From NCBI GenBank assembly GCA_030063045.1, contig JAQSEB010000068.1, positions 523,560 to 587,559 of the forward strand: a stretch of DNA of 64,000 nt, read 5' to 3'. Every line of letters starts with the position of its first letter. Positions within the stretch are counted from its first letter, which is position 1. Below are positions 12,332 through 23,030 of this stretch, piece after piece. Position numbers and translations under genes: made by a program. The stretch comes from Pratylenchus scribneri. Its lineage: Eukaryota > Nematoda > Chromadorea > Rhabditida > Pratylenchidae. Under the pieces are notes generated by a model, which saw nothing but the letters and a program-made list of their open reading frames with translations, ran no database searches and was not told the DNA's origin.

Positions 12332-15300
12332 ATGAAATTAAAATTCGTCCGGAAATTGCTGCGTAAACCAAGGAAGCAGGTGTTAAATTTTTTGATAATT
12401 TCAATTATTAGGATTCTATTAGGTCCAACGATGTTGCCGCGCAGTTGCCCAATTTCTTCATCAAAATGAACAGACCAATGAAATTGGAGAACAGAATGAA
12501 AATGACCAATTAGAAATAGGAGGTGAGTTTTGGCCATTTAAACGAAAATTCGAGGCTCTAAAATTCTAAAATAAAATTTAAAACTGAACATATATATTTT
12601 TATATTTATTCTATACAATAATTTCTTCTAGTAGAATTTCATAAATTTTTATTTTGAATTTGATAAATTAAATTTTATTATATTTAAACGTTTGAAAATT
12701 AATTTTTAACTAGTTAAAAAATATTAATGTTTGCACTATAAAATTAATTATTAAAATTAGAAGAACACTTTGTCGAGGAAATTTTGCCAATTGATGAGGA
12801 AGAGGAGACACGAATGGCAGCCGTCATTTCCAATGAATATGAACAAACTCAAAATGGTCTTATGTTAATTAACCAAGAAGGTGATAAGATAGAATATGGA
12901 AATTCGTCTTAAATTATTAAATTCATTTGTAATTTTGTTTCCTTCAGAATTGTACCAAGAAATGACTTCAACTTTGGATGCAATTTTCCGACGCCATTTT
13001 CTTCGGAACGCTGACCAATTTGCCTTGGCTAATGTTGAATCAATGCATTGCGCAAGGAAAAGGCAACGCCAATTTCAATTGATAAAGTAAACATAATAAT
13101 TTGGTGATAAATAATTCAAATAAAAATGTTATTCTGGGTAAAATACTGATAAAAATTTTTTTTTGTAAATTTTAAATATTAAATTGGCAATTAGATAATT
13201 AAAACAAATTTATGTATAATCTCACGGGGATTTCAATGGGGAAGGAATGATCAAAAGGCGGGGCATAAAAAGAATAAAAGAAAAAGGGCAGAGTGAAAGA
13301 AGGGAGGAAGGCTAGCTGCCCGCGCCCGGCCTCGACCCATAGAAGGGGGAAGAGAAAGAGGCGTAGGAAGGGAGAATGCTTGGAGAAGATGCGAGGGCAT
13401 TTCATTGAATTTATAAATAAACCCGGTTTCGAACTTTACAAAGCAAAAAATTTTTGTGAGAAGCAATTTTTTTCTAATTTTTAAACCATCTTGTAGCCTA
13501 GAGTCTTTAGCACAAAATTGGAGGTGGAAATTAAAAACTCAAGGACGGGAGCAGAGATAGCCTTGGTCACCCTAATCGACCTTTTTTTTGGATGAGATAG
13601 TAGGGGAAAATATGCAGGCATTGGGAAAAAAGTGATATAGAATGAAGGGGTTTTGAAAAAATCTCCCCATAGTGAAATCCCCGTGAATCTCTTTTATGCA
13701 GTTAAAGGGGTAGATTACCTAATTTATTTATAGGATAGAGCTTTGGGAATTAAGAAAATGCAATAAAATTTTTTAAAGATTTGCCAAGAACTGTGGGTCC
13801 TCAAATTCCAGATTGGGAAATATTTTTTAGAGTATGGGGTAAAAGATTTTATATGGTATAATTGAAGTAAAATTTTGAGTACTTACGAATTAATTGTGCC
13901 CAGATTTTTAAAAAATGAAAGGTCCCCTCCCCATTAAGGGTGATTAGGATTAAGGTTGAGGTGAGGATACGGCAGATGATAACCTATCCATAAGATTACC
14001 CTAACCCTATACCGGATTACCCTTAGGGGTACCGTTACCTTCCCCCTAGTTGACTCAAAAAAATTTGTGTACAGATAATATGGGTATCATAAAATTTTGT
14101 ATTCCAATTCACAGGGAACTTCTGGCGGAAATGATTGAGCATTGGGAAGAAGCACAGCATAAAAGGCAATGTCGCCAATTTGGTGACTCCAATCAGTGGA
14201 TGAATGACATTGGGGTTCGCCTCTTCATGGACACCTATTTTGGCACATTTTGGGACTTTTTAATGAAATGCAGCCAAACATTGGAATGGGCATTCCCCAA
14301 GGAATTGCTGAAGGAAAATATGGTCGCAGTAAAATCCGCGGGGAATAAAAATGGAAAAAGGTGAATTTAAAATAATTTTAAATTATTAAAATTTTCGGAT
14401 AGTATTTACTATTTATTTGGCGAAAAAGTTTCTGAAAAGATTAATATTTTACCAACAAAATTATTTTTTTACCACAAAATAATTTTTATCTTTTAATAAA
14501 TCAGAAACCGGTTTTAGAGAGTAAAAACCTTCTATCAATTTGAGAGGCGTCATTGTTATGTAGATTTCTAATAAGTTTAAATCAAAACTAAGCGAGTTAA
14601 ACCGTTTAAACCATATTTTTAATTTTTTGGTTTTAAACATTTAATTTTGAGCCAAAACCTGATATTTTATTTACCATTCAATGCAGCTCGATGAGATCTA
14701 CAAATTGATATAAGATTTATAGGTTCTAAAACCGATTTTGGACTAATTAGTATTCAAAAACTGTTTGTTGGTAAAAAATATTTTTTTTGGTAAAAAATGA
14801 TTCTGAAAATATTTTAACGGTTCAACAATGGTTGCTCTAAATCCTCAAACCATATATCCATTGGATAGATATCATCAAGTCACAATTGAATGGTAGGTAT
14901 ATAATTTGTCATGGTTGGTCAAGATTGAAGGGATATTAAACCATTTAAACAATCTTTACATTTTTGGTTCAAAAATAATTAAAAATTGATTAAACCAAAG
15001 CCAAATCATGCTTCTTGATCAGATCTATCAGTGGCTATATGGTTTTTGGGTAAAGGATAAAACATTGAACCCTTAAATTACGTCATTTTAAATATTTTAT
15101 CGCCATTTCATTTTAAATAATTTGCAATATTTTCAAAAGGAATCGTCATTCCATTTATGGTCCATTGACCAGCACAATGATTTCGGATGAAAAGGAAGAG
15201 GAAAAGAATAAGGCGAAAATTCCTGGTAATTAATAAGAAATAATTTTTTATTTCTTTATTTTTTTGTCAGAATTTAATTTGGAATTTGATGGCATTTTGC

Positions 15301-15446
15301 TTGGGACTAGCATGGAAAGAATGGAAAATGTTGCTGGCAAAGGAATTGAGAAGAAAATTGGGACTAATCAGATTAAAGGGCAAATGAAGGAAGGACGAAA
15401 TAAGGGAGAAAGACCAAAAAGTGCAGCAGCCATCTATTTATTTTAA
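12332..15446 (+). CDS. Unknown protein, ~304 residues, 7 exons
   Basis: Exons: 12332-12379, 12423-12522, 12761-12880, 12948-13086, 14115-14360, 15140-15225 and 15271-15446. All introns are GT..AG and every junction keeps frame to the TAA at 15444-15446. The start is chosen because an in-frame TGA lies two codons upstream of the ATG. The N-terminus is strongly basic, followed by an acidic Glu/Asn-rich stretch. Exons 4-5 look like a helical, possibly globular core rich in Phe, Trp, His and Leu. The C-terminus is Lys/Gly-rich. No signal peptide, membrane segment or known domain is evident. Intron 1 is only 43 bp. Intron 4 (about 1 kb) has a purine-rich tract and intron 5 holds decayed MITE copies. 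Function unknown. Confidence 0.75.
13250..13400. repeat. Purine-rich strand-asymmetric tract in an intron
   Basis: The plus strand is mostly G and A runs (AAAAAG, GGGAGGAAGG, GAAGAGAAAGAGG), broken by a GC-rich patch around 13316-13335. It lies within intron 4 of the unknown gene. No coding content is supported. Confidence 0.5.
14505..15060. repeat. Two decayed relatives of the 984-1402 inverted-repeat element
   Basis: At 14505-14760 the strings ATCAGAAACCGGTTTTA, TCGATGAGATCTACAAATTG and CTAAAACCGATTTTGG match the MITE arms in inverted order but with many changes. A second block at about 14820-15060 has ATAATTTGTCATGGTT and GATATTAAACCATTT. Both lie in intron 5. Confidence 0.6.
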
Positions 15447-15984
15447 TTTATATTTCAAATTAATTCTTAATTTATTCTGATAAAGATGATTAAAAATTTT
15501 TATTCTATCAATTATCAATACTAAAAAAATCGGTCAGATTTTAATCCGTTTATTTATTGTTCTTAGAATATTTTTTGGAAAAATTAGTACTCGAGTATGT
15601 TTTGGTCATTTAGATGAATCTGATTGGCTTTACTATAAACATTTTGTGTTTTTATAGAAAACATTTTTTTGTTTTTTTTCCCAAACATTTTTATGTTTTT
15701 TTTCATAAGTGAAAACTTAGATGATTCTTTCCCCCAATAAATAAATAAACACTAACAAGTTGGGTCAATACACTTTTATTCTTTCGGAGGACTCCGACTC
15801 AAAATTAATAAAACAACAAAGTGAATATTCACCAAAAGTGACTATGAAATGGGAATTGGGAGCTATTTTTTAAAACAAAATGCGAGGGGAGAAAACAAAG
15901 GAAAAGAATAAGGATAAAAGGTATCAATTTATGGGGAAAATGTCATATCGCCAACTTTCTTTCAAATTCCCTTCCGGATATCAC
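15447..15984. other. 3' flank with a degenerate seed of the adjoining minisatellite
   Basis: AT-rich 3' flank of the unknown gene. At about 15638-15710 it holds three imperfect units of the AACATTTTTATGTTTTT type, some 280 bp before the long array starts. Confidence 0.55.
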
Positions 15985-18430
15985 ACATAAACATTTTTAT
16001 GTTTTTGTTTTCACAAACATTTTTATGTTTTTGTTTTCCCAAACATATTTATGTTTTTGTTTTCCCAAACATTTTATGTTTTTGTTTTCCCGAACATTTT
16101 GTTTGTGTTTTCCCGTACATTTTGTTTGTGTTTTCCCGTACATTTTGTTTGCGTTTTCCCGTACATTTTGTTTGTGTTTTCCCGAACATTTTGTTTGTGT
16201 TTTCCCGAACATTTTGTTTGTGTTTTCCCGAACATTTTGTTTGTGTTTTCCCAAACATATTTATGTTTTTGTTTACCCAAACATTTTATGTATTTGTTTT
16301 CACAAACATTTTGTTTGTGTTTTCCCGAACATTTTGTTTGTGTTTTCCCAAACATATTTATGTTTTTGTTTACCCAAACATTTTATGTATTTGTTTTCAC
16401 AAACATTTTGTTTGTGTTTTCCCGAACATTTTGTTTGTGTTTTCCCGAACATTTTGTTTGTGTTTTCCCAAACATATTTATGTTTTTGTTTTCCCGAACA
16501 TTTTGTTTGTGTTTTCCCGAACATTTTGTTTGTGTTTTCCCAAGCATTTTGTTTGTGTTTTCCCAAACATTTTGTTGTGTTTTCCCGAACATTTTGTTTG
16601 TGTTTTCTCGAGCATTTTGTTTGTGTTTTCCCAAACATATTTATGTTTTTGTTTACCCAAACATTTTATGTATTTGTTTTCACAAACATTTTTATGTTTT
16701 TGTTTTCACAAACATTTTTATGTTTTTGTTTCCCCAAACATTTTTATGTTTTTGTTTTCCCAAACATTTTTATGTTTTTGCTTTCCCAAACATATTTATG
16801 TTTTTGTTTTCCCAAACATTTTTATGTTTTTGTTTTCCCAAACATATTTATGTTTTTGTTTTCCCAAACATTTTATGTTTTTGTTTTCCCGAACATTTTG
16901 TTTGTTCCCGAACATTTTGTTTGTGTTTTCCCGTACATTTTGTTTGTGTTTTCCCGTACATTTTGTTTGTGTTTTCCCGAACATTTTGTTTGTGTTTTCC
17001 CGAACATTTTGTTTGTGTTTTCCCAAACATATTTATGTTTTTGTTTTCCCAAACATTTTATGTTTTTGTTTTCCCGAACATTTTGTTTGTGTTTTCCCGA
17101 ACATTTTGTTTGTGTTTTCCCAAGCATTTTGTTTGTGTTTTCCCAAACATTTTGTTGTGTTTTCCCGAACATTTTGTTTGTGTTTTCTCGAGCATTTTGT
17201 TTGTGTTTTCCCAAACATATTTATGTTTTTGTTTTCCCAAACATTTTATGTTTTTGTTTTCCCGAACATTTTGTTTGTGTTTTCCCGAACATTTTGTTTG
17301 TGTTTTCCCAAACATTTTGTTTGTGTTTTCCCAAACATTTTGTTGTGTTTTCCCGAACATTTTGTTTGTGTTTTCCCGAACATTTTGTTTGTGTTTTCCC
17401 GTACATTTTGTTTGTGTTTTCCCGTACATTTTGTTTGTGTTTTCCCGTACATTTTGTTTGTGTTTTCCCGTACATTTTGTTTGTGTTTTCCCGTACATTT
17501 TGTTTGTGTTTTCCCGTACATTTTGTTTGTGTTTTCCCGTACATTTTGTTTGTGTTTTCCCGTACATTTTGTTTGTGTTTTCCCGTACATTTTGTTTGTG
17601 TTTTCCCGTACATTTTGTTTGTGTTTTCCCAAACATTTTGTTGTGTTTTCCCGAACATTTTGTTTGTGTTTTCTCGAGCATTTTGTTTGTGTTTTCCCAA
17701 ACATATTTATGTTTTTGTTTACCCAAACATTTTATGTATTTGTTTTCACAAACATTTTTATGTTTTTGTTTTCACAAACATTTTTATGTTTTTGTTTCCC
17801 CAAACATTTTTATGTTTTTGTTTTCCCAAACATTTTTATGTTTTTGCTTTCCCAAACATATTTATGTTTTTGTTTTCCCAAACATTTTATGTTTTTGTTT
17901 TCCCGAACATTTTGTTTGTGTTTTCCCGAACATTTTGTTTGTGTTTTCCCGTACATTTTGTTTGTGTTTTCCCGTACATTTTGTTTGTGTTTTCCCGAAC
18001 ATTTTGTTTGTGTTTTCCCGAACATTTTGTTTGTGTTTTCCCAAACATATTTATGTTTTTGTTTTCCCAAACATTTTATGTTTTTGTTTTCCCGAACATT
18101 TTGTTTGTGTTTTCCCGAACATTTTGTTTGTGTTTTCCCAAGCATTTTGTTTGTGTTTTCCCAAACATTTTGTTGTGTTTTCCCGAACATTTTGTTTGTG
18201 TTTTCTCGAGCATTTTGTTTGTGTTTTCCCAAACATATTTATGTTTTTGTTTTCCCAAACATTTTATGTTTTTGTTTTCCCGAACATTTTGTTTGTGTTT
18301 TCCCGAACATTTTGTTTCTGTTTTCCCAAACATTTTGTTTGTGTTTTCCCAAACATTTTGTTGTGTTTTCCCGAACATTTTGTTTGTTTTCTCGAGCATT
18401 TTATTTGTTTTCCCGAATATTTTGTTTATT
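15985..18430. repeat. 23/26-bp minisatellite array
   Basis: About 2.45 kb of tandem units of two main kinds: a 23-bp unit TTTTCCCGAACATTTTGTTTGTG and a 26-bp unit of the TTTTCCCAAACATTTTTATGTTTTTG kind (each named here only by its repeat form). Variants carry CCGTACA, CCAAGCA, CTCGAGCA and TCACAAACA. Blocks of variants recur, for example the TATTTG/TCACAAAC block near 16260, 16365, 16640 and 17710. The units contain no stop on the plus strand, so all three plus frames stay open for 2.4 kb. These frames are a by-product of the repeat and I do not call them genes. Confidence 0.95.
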
Positions 18431-19640
18431 TGGGTTAATCCCCCTATATCCGGCCTAATCCCGCGCACTCTCAGGCACTTCCCCGACCTTCTAGTGGCCT
18501 TTCAGGCCATTTCCCAACCATTTCGGGGCTTAATCTGGGTTAATCCCCCTTAATCCGGCTTAATCCTCCTATGTCTGGCCTAAATCCGCGCACTCTCAGG
18601 CATTTCCCCGACCTTCTAGAGGCCTTTCGGGCCATTTCCCATCCATTTCGGGGCTTAATCCGGGTTAATCCCCCTTAATCCGGCTTAATCCCCCTATATC
18701 CGGTCTAATCCCGCGCACTCTCAGACACTTCCTCGACCTTCTAGTGGCCTTTCGGGCCATTTCCCATCCATTTCGGAGCTTAATCTAGGTTAATCCCCCT
18801 TAATCCGGCTTAATCCCCCTATATCCGGCCTAATCCCGCGCACTTCCCCGACCTTCTAGAGGCCTTTCGGGCCATTTCCCATCCATTTCGGAGCTTAATC
18901 TGGGTTAATCCCCCTTAATCCGGCTTAATTCCCCTATATCCGGCCTAATCCCGCGCACTTTCCCGACCTTCTAGAGGCCTTTCGGGCCATTTCCCATCCA
19001 TTTCGGGGCTTAATCCGGGTTAATCCCCCTTAATCCGGCTTAATCCCCCTATATCCGGTCTAATCCCGCGCACTCTCAGACACTTCCTCGACCTTCTAGT
19101 GGCCTTTCGGGCCATTTCCCATCCATTTCGGAGCTTAATCTGGGTTAATCCCCCTTAATCCGGCTTAATCCCCCTATATCCGGCCTAATCCCGCACACTT
19201 CCCCGACCTTCTAGAGGCCTTTCGGGCCATTTCCCATCCATTTCGGAGCTTAATCTGGGTTAATCCCCCTTAATCCGGCTTAATCCCCCTATATCCGGCC
19301 TAATCCCGCGCACTCTCAGGCACTTCCCCGACCTTCTATAGGCCTTTCGGGCCATTTCCCATCCATTTCGGGGCTTAATCCGGCTTAATCCCCCTATATC
19401 CGGCCTAATCCCGCGCACTCTCAGACACTTCCCCGACCTTCTAGTGGCCTTTCGGGCCATTTCTCATCCATTTTGTAGCTTAATCCAGGTTAATCCCCCT
19501 TAATCCGGCTTAATCCTCCTATATCTGGCCTAAACCCGCGCACTCTCAGGCACTTCCCCGACCTTCTAGTGGCCTTTCGGGCCATTTCCCATCAATTTCG
19601 TGGCTTAATCCCCCATTATCCACCTTAATCCCCCGCATAT
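18431..19640. repeat. ~125-bp tandem repeat array, GC-rich
   Basis: About nine to ten copies of a ~125-bp unit with the landmarks TTAATCCCCCTATATCCGG, CTAATCCCGCGCACT, CCGACCTTCTAG and GGCCTTTCGGGCCATTTCCC. Some copies lack CTCAGGCA. The array starts directly where the minisatellite ends. Reverse-complemented strings of the same kind (GCGCGGGATATAGCCGGAT, GGGGGATTAAG) fill the arrays at 23-29.8 kb, so the two are related. Confidence 0.9.
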
Positions 19641-20327
19641 TAATGTTGAAAAGAGGAAGTAGTAATAAGAAAAATTCGAATTTAGGCCAAATTTGCCTCA
19701 AAAAAACCGAATTTGCCAGGGCAAAAAATCCTCAAAAAAGAACCGAATTTGCAAGGTAAAAAACCTTTTCCGAATAAAATGTCTTTGTTTTTCTTATTCT
19801 TATACAAACCAAAAAATACTTGGTTATATTTTTAAAATTTAAATTTTTTGGCATTATATTTTTAGACGGAAAAACTCAATATTGATTTTGAGAGAGAGCA
19901 TTTTTTTTTCCAAATCTCGAATGATCCAATAATTAAAAATCCTTCAATGAATATTGTGATATTATGCTTTTTTATGGCCACATCATTTATAACAATTATT
20001 TACCAACTCAAAATTGGCTAAAAATGACTATAGATACTATTAGGATTGGGGTGAATTGATGTAGATAAGTTATTGTTCATAATGTGATAGAGTTGGGATT
20101 TAATTGGGATCAAAATTCGGTTCAACGATTGTTTTGAATGCACAACAATAACAACAACAACAATTGATTACGAAGGACAAATATATGCCAATGTTTAAGG
20201 CATATAAAGAGCATCCCCGGTTATTGCGAGGTTTCAAAAATGTTTAAATTATGTAAAATATCAATAAAAATAAAATATTTATTCAACAAATATAAATAAC
20301 AACAAAAATGGCAACAAAAAGCTACAC
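19641..20327. other. AT-rich spacer, no gene recognised
   Basis: Contains a short CAA/CAACAA run near 20140-20165 and an AATAAA string on the minus strand near 20270 that could end a minus-strand transcript. Nothing else is supported. Confidence 0.4.
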
Positions 20328-20461
20328 CTGGTCCAGGATGAACAAGTGGGTTGGTGAACCGAATGTAGGTTGACAGCCCTAAGTCGCCCCTCATCCTGTT
20401 CTCATTGTACCGTATTTCATATTTCTTCAGGCAAATTCGCTCCACCATTCCGGCAGGTCTA
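20328..20461 (-). CDS. Possible exon B of a duplicated exon pair
   Basis: On the minus strand a TTTTTTAG acceptor opens a frame that begins in phase 2 and stays open to a GT donor in phase 1. Its start (GMVERI.LKK.EIR.NENR) matches the start of the exon at 20507-20700. The second half differs. No known domain. Because both exons start and end in the same phases, either could be used in place of the other. Confidence 0.45.
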
Positions 20462-20506
20462 CTAAAAAATTTTTCGAAAAAAAAATCAGAAAAATTATTA
20501 TTTAAC

Positions 20507-20700
20507 CTTTAATGTTTGATCCATTGCATCCAGTTCCGGCATTCTTCCATTCCTTCATACGCATCCTCGCTTGAGTGAATGTAGTTTGGTATTGGGTTGG
20601 CCCGATTGAACACTGGCAGCCACAGATCCCCCTCCTATTCTCATTGGCCCTAATTTCACGCTTCTTCAGGCGAATCCGCTCCACCATTCCTGCCGGTCCA
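20507..20700 (-). CDS. Possible exon A of a duplicated exon pair
   Basis: Minus-strand frame after a TTTTTTAG acceptor, starting in phase 2 and ending in phase 1 at a GT donor. It encodes a Cys/Gly/Asn-containing peptide whose first ~20 residues match exon B (20328-20461). Joining A directly to B breaks the frame, so they look like alternative or independently duplicated exons. A third open segment on the same strand (about 20743-20884) may be an upstream exon, but its donor phase does not fit. Confidence 0.45.
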
Positions 20701-20920
20701 CTAAAAAATTTTCTTTTGAAAAAAATTCGGGAAAAAATATACAAAAATTGCGGCCGTCAATTTTCCGGATAAATAATGGGCCCGGATTGCATCGTGAGCA
20801 ATTGGCGGCTGGAAGCGGAGATGTGCTTCAACAATTTCAGGCGGCACAGCTAGCCCTTGCGCGAAATGTCCCAGAGCGAAGGTCCTGGGAATGGCGGTTT
20901 TTTATTTAAAAATTTTTCAA

Positions 20921-21101
20921 TTTTTTGGCTACTAACATAAGCCTTAAAAGAGCTGCCTATATAGTTTTTTTTTTTATTAAATTTGCTTCAATAAAACCGA
21001 AATAGCAAATGTTTTATATTTTTTGGCTACTAACATAAGCCTTAAAAGAGCTGCCTATATAGTTTTTTTTTTATTAAATTTGCTTCAATAAAACCGAAAT
21101 T
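20921..21101. repeat. Direct duplication of ~83 bp (97-bp period)
   Basis: TTTTTGGCTACTAACATAAG...CAATAAAACCGAAAT occurs twice, at about 20921-21003 and 21018-21101. The copies differ mainly in T-run length, so the duplication is recent. Confidence 0.85.
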
Positions 21102-21344
21102 ATTTCATTTTCATTATAAAATTTCCCATCAAAAATTTGTCAAAATATCAAAAATTATGTCCTTATCAAGACGCGTCGATAAATTAATATGAACTAAAAA
21201 ATTGAAAATTTTCAACCCATGCAGGAACCCTTCACTTTTTCAAGATTTTTTTTGAAAAATTCAATAAAATGGCATGAAACATGGTTCTCGCTCTCTAAAA
21301 TTATTCAAAACAATGATAGAAAATACTAATAAACATTTTTAAAC

Positions 21345-21878
21345 ACATCTAATACAAAAATTTTTGGTATTTGTATATTATCTACCTCTAGATTTTGAAA
21401 AATTTTTTTTGTAAGATATACCAATCGACGCGTCTCGGCGAGCTGGTTATGAAAATGTCAAAAATTTTGATCGCCCGAGCATTTTTGGCCAAATTATGGC
21501 CGTTTGAAAATCGCAAAAGTGAATAGTCCCCCTATGGGTCGAAAATTTTTTTTAAATTTTTTCGGTCAAATTATAGCTCTTTCGACGCGTCTCGATGAGA
21601 GAAGCTCGAATCAGCCATCGGTTTTGCATAAAAATCAAAAATAAAAAAGCTACAGTCGGGCAAATCCTTCGACCCCTAAGAGGGGACCAAGCATTTTTCG
21701 ATTTTCATGAGGTCATATTTTTTTTATTTTGAGTTTTATGCGAAGCTAATAGTATTTTCGTAAACAGCTGATCAAGACGCGTCGATTGGTATGTCATTTA
21801 CAAAAAAATTTTTTTGAAAATTTGGAGGTAGATAACATACAAGTACCAAATTTTTGATACACATATTCGATATATTTA
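21345..21878. mobile_element. MITE-like inverted-repeat element
   Basis: A left arm (about 21345-21450: TATTTGTATATTATCTACCT ... ATACCAATCGACGCGTCT) is mirrored by a right arm (about 21770-21875: GACGCGTCGATTGGTATG ... AGGTAGATAACATACAAGTA). The arms are roughly 105 bp and imperfect. The middle has a CCCCCTATGGGTCG / CCCCTAAGAGGGGACCAAGC pair, sharing motifs with the 23-29 kb arrays. No coding capacity. Confidence 0.7.
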
Positions 21879-21895
21879 CCCCGAATTCAATTTAT

Positions 21896-22467
21896 TTAAC
21901 TTTTTTGATTAATTAATAAAAGCAAACTTTGGAAACGGGTCAATGACGATTTGATCCGGTGGTGGATAGGCGCGGGCAGCACTTTTCGAATGCGCCACTG
22001 GTCCCGGGCCAATTGCGGCGGTGGTTGTTGTTGATTTTGTCCTCCGCCCAAAATTGATCGGCGGAATGTTGATGATGATCCACTGGTGGTGGTTGATTGC
22101 CGCTGTTTTTGTGCCGAATTGGTCATTAGGGAACGGAGTTGAGGCGGCAGAGCCGGTTGGTCGGTGCCCAAATTTAGTTGTTGAAGTGCAGAACGACGTT
22201 GGGGTCGTTGACGAGTTTGTGGCTGCTCCTGCGCTTTTGACATTTCCAAATTGTTCGCAAAGGCCGCATTCGCATTTTCTCGTGCGGTTTCAAGTGCCAA
22301 AACTGTAAATTTTATTGTTGAATTTATAGGTTTATTAATGGCAAACGTTGAAAAAATTCATCGCCCAGTGTGTCGTCGTTGTCTTGGCCCAAATTTTCGA
22401 CGTACATTGGCACAGATGGGATGAAATATGGATCATCAGGGTCGACATTTCGTGAATTTGCCATCAT
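21896..22467 (-). CDS. Small Gln/Arg-rich protein, two exons, unknown function
   Basis: Exon 1 is 22467 down to 22347, starting at the first of two adjacent ATGs; exon 2 is 22302 down to the stop at 21896. The 44-bp intron is GT..AG (TTTACAG acceptor) and phase 1 is kept, giving 175 residues. The N-terminus is acidic and Pro-containing. The middle is Gln/Arg/Ser-rich and probably disordered, with a PPPQ run. No signal peptide or known domain is visible. The C-terminal end lies against the MITE at 21345-21878, so the last residues may be altered. A short hypothetical gene and an exon of a longer gene are both possible. Confidence 0.55.
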
Positions 22468-23030
22468 TTTTGCAGTTTCAATTTGAATAAAATTGGTAAT
22501 ATTTCGGAATTTATGCTAAAATGTAATTTTTATTTAAATGATTTATATTATAGAATTTTAATTAAAACAATTTTGATGATAATATAATTGGGAAAAACAA
22601 AACAATTAATCAATTTTAATGGTTGGCGTTGGCTTATCAAAAATTGTGCACTTTGGAATGGAAGCCAAAAAATTTTAAATTATAATTTGGCGCGTCTTAA
22701 TAAATGCCAATTTTGATTATTTTAAAAGAAAATTCGAAAGTGAACCGCATTATCAATTTTTCGAAGAAAAATTTATTCATTTATGCTATATATGTCAACA
22801 AGCAGTAGCGGAACAACAATTCCAAAAAGTAACAATTTTTGTTATTTTGGTATAATATTAATATCGGCTTAAATGCTTAATATTTTTCAGAATTATGGAA
22901 AATTTGGATATTGATTTTTCAGAACAAAACACTAAAATAATCAAAATTATTTCATTATTCAACCATAGTGGAGGGAAATTTATTTATTATTGATTTTTAT
23001 AAATAACTAGGAGGGATTAAGGGTCAAAAT
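22468..23030. other. AT-rich spacer before the ~1-kb array
   Basis: Upstream of the minus-strand gene. At about 22795-22920 there is an ATG frame with a GT donor and TTTTTCAG acceptor on the plus strand, but it stops within a few codons. I do not call a gene. Confidence 0.4.

Noticed and set aside
15999..18553. Three overlapping plus-strand frames of about 800 codons and many minus-strand frames
   Set aside because: They are produced by stop-free 23/26-bp tandem units and repeat the same short peptide; no gene structure surrounds them.
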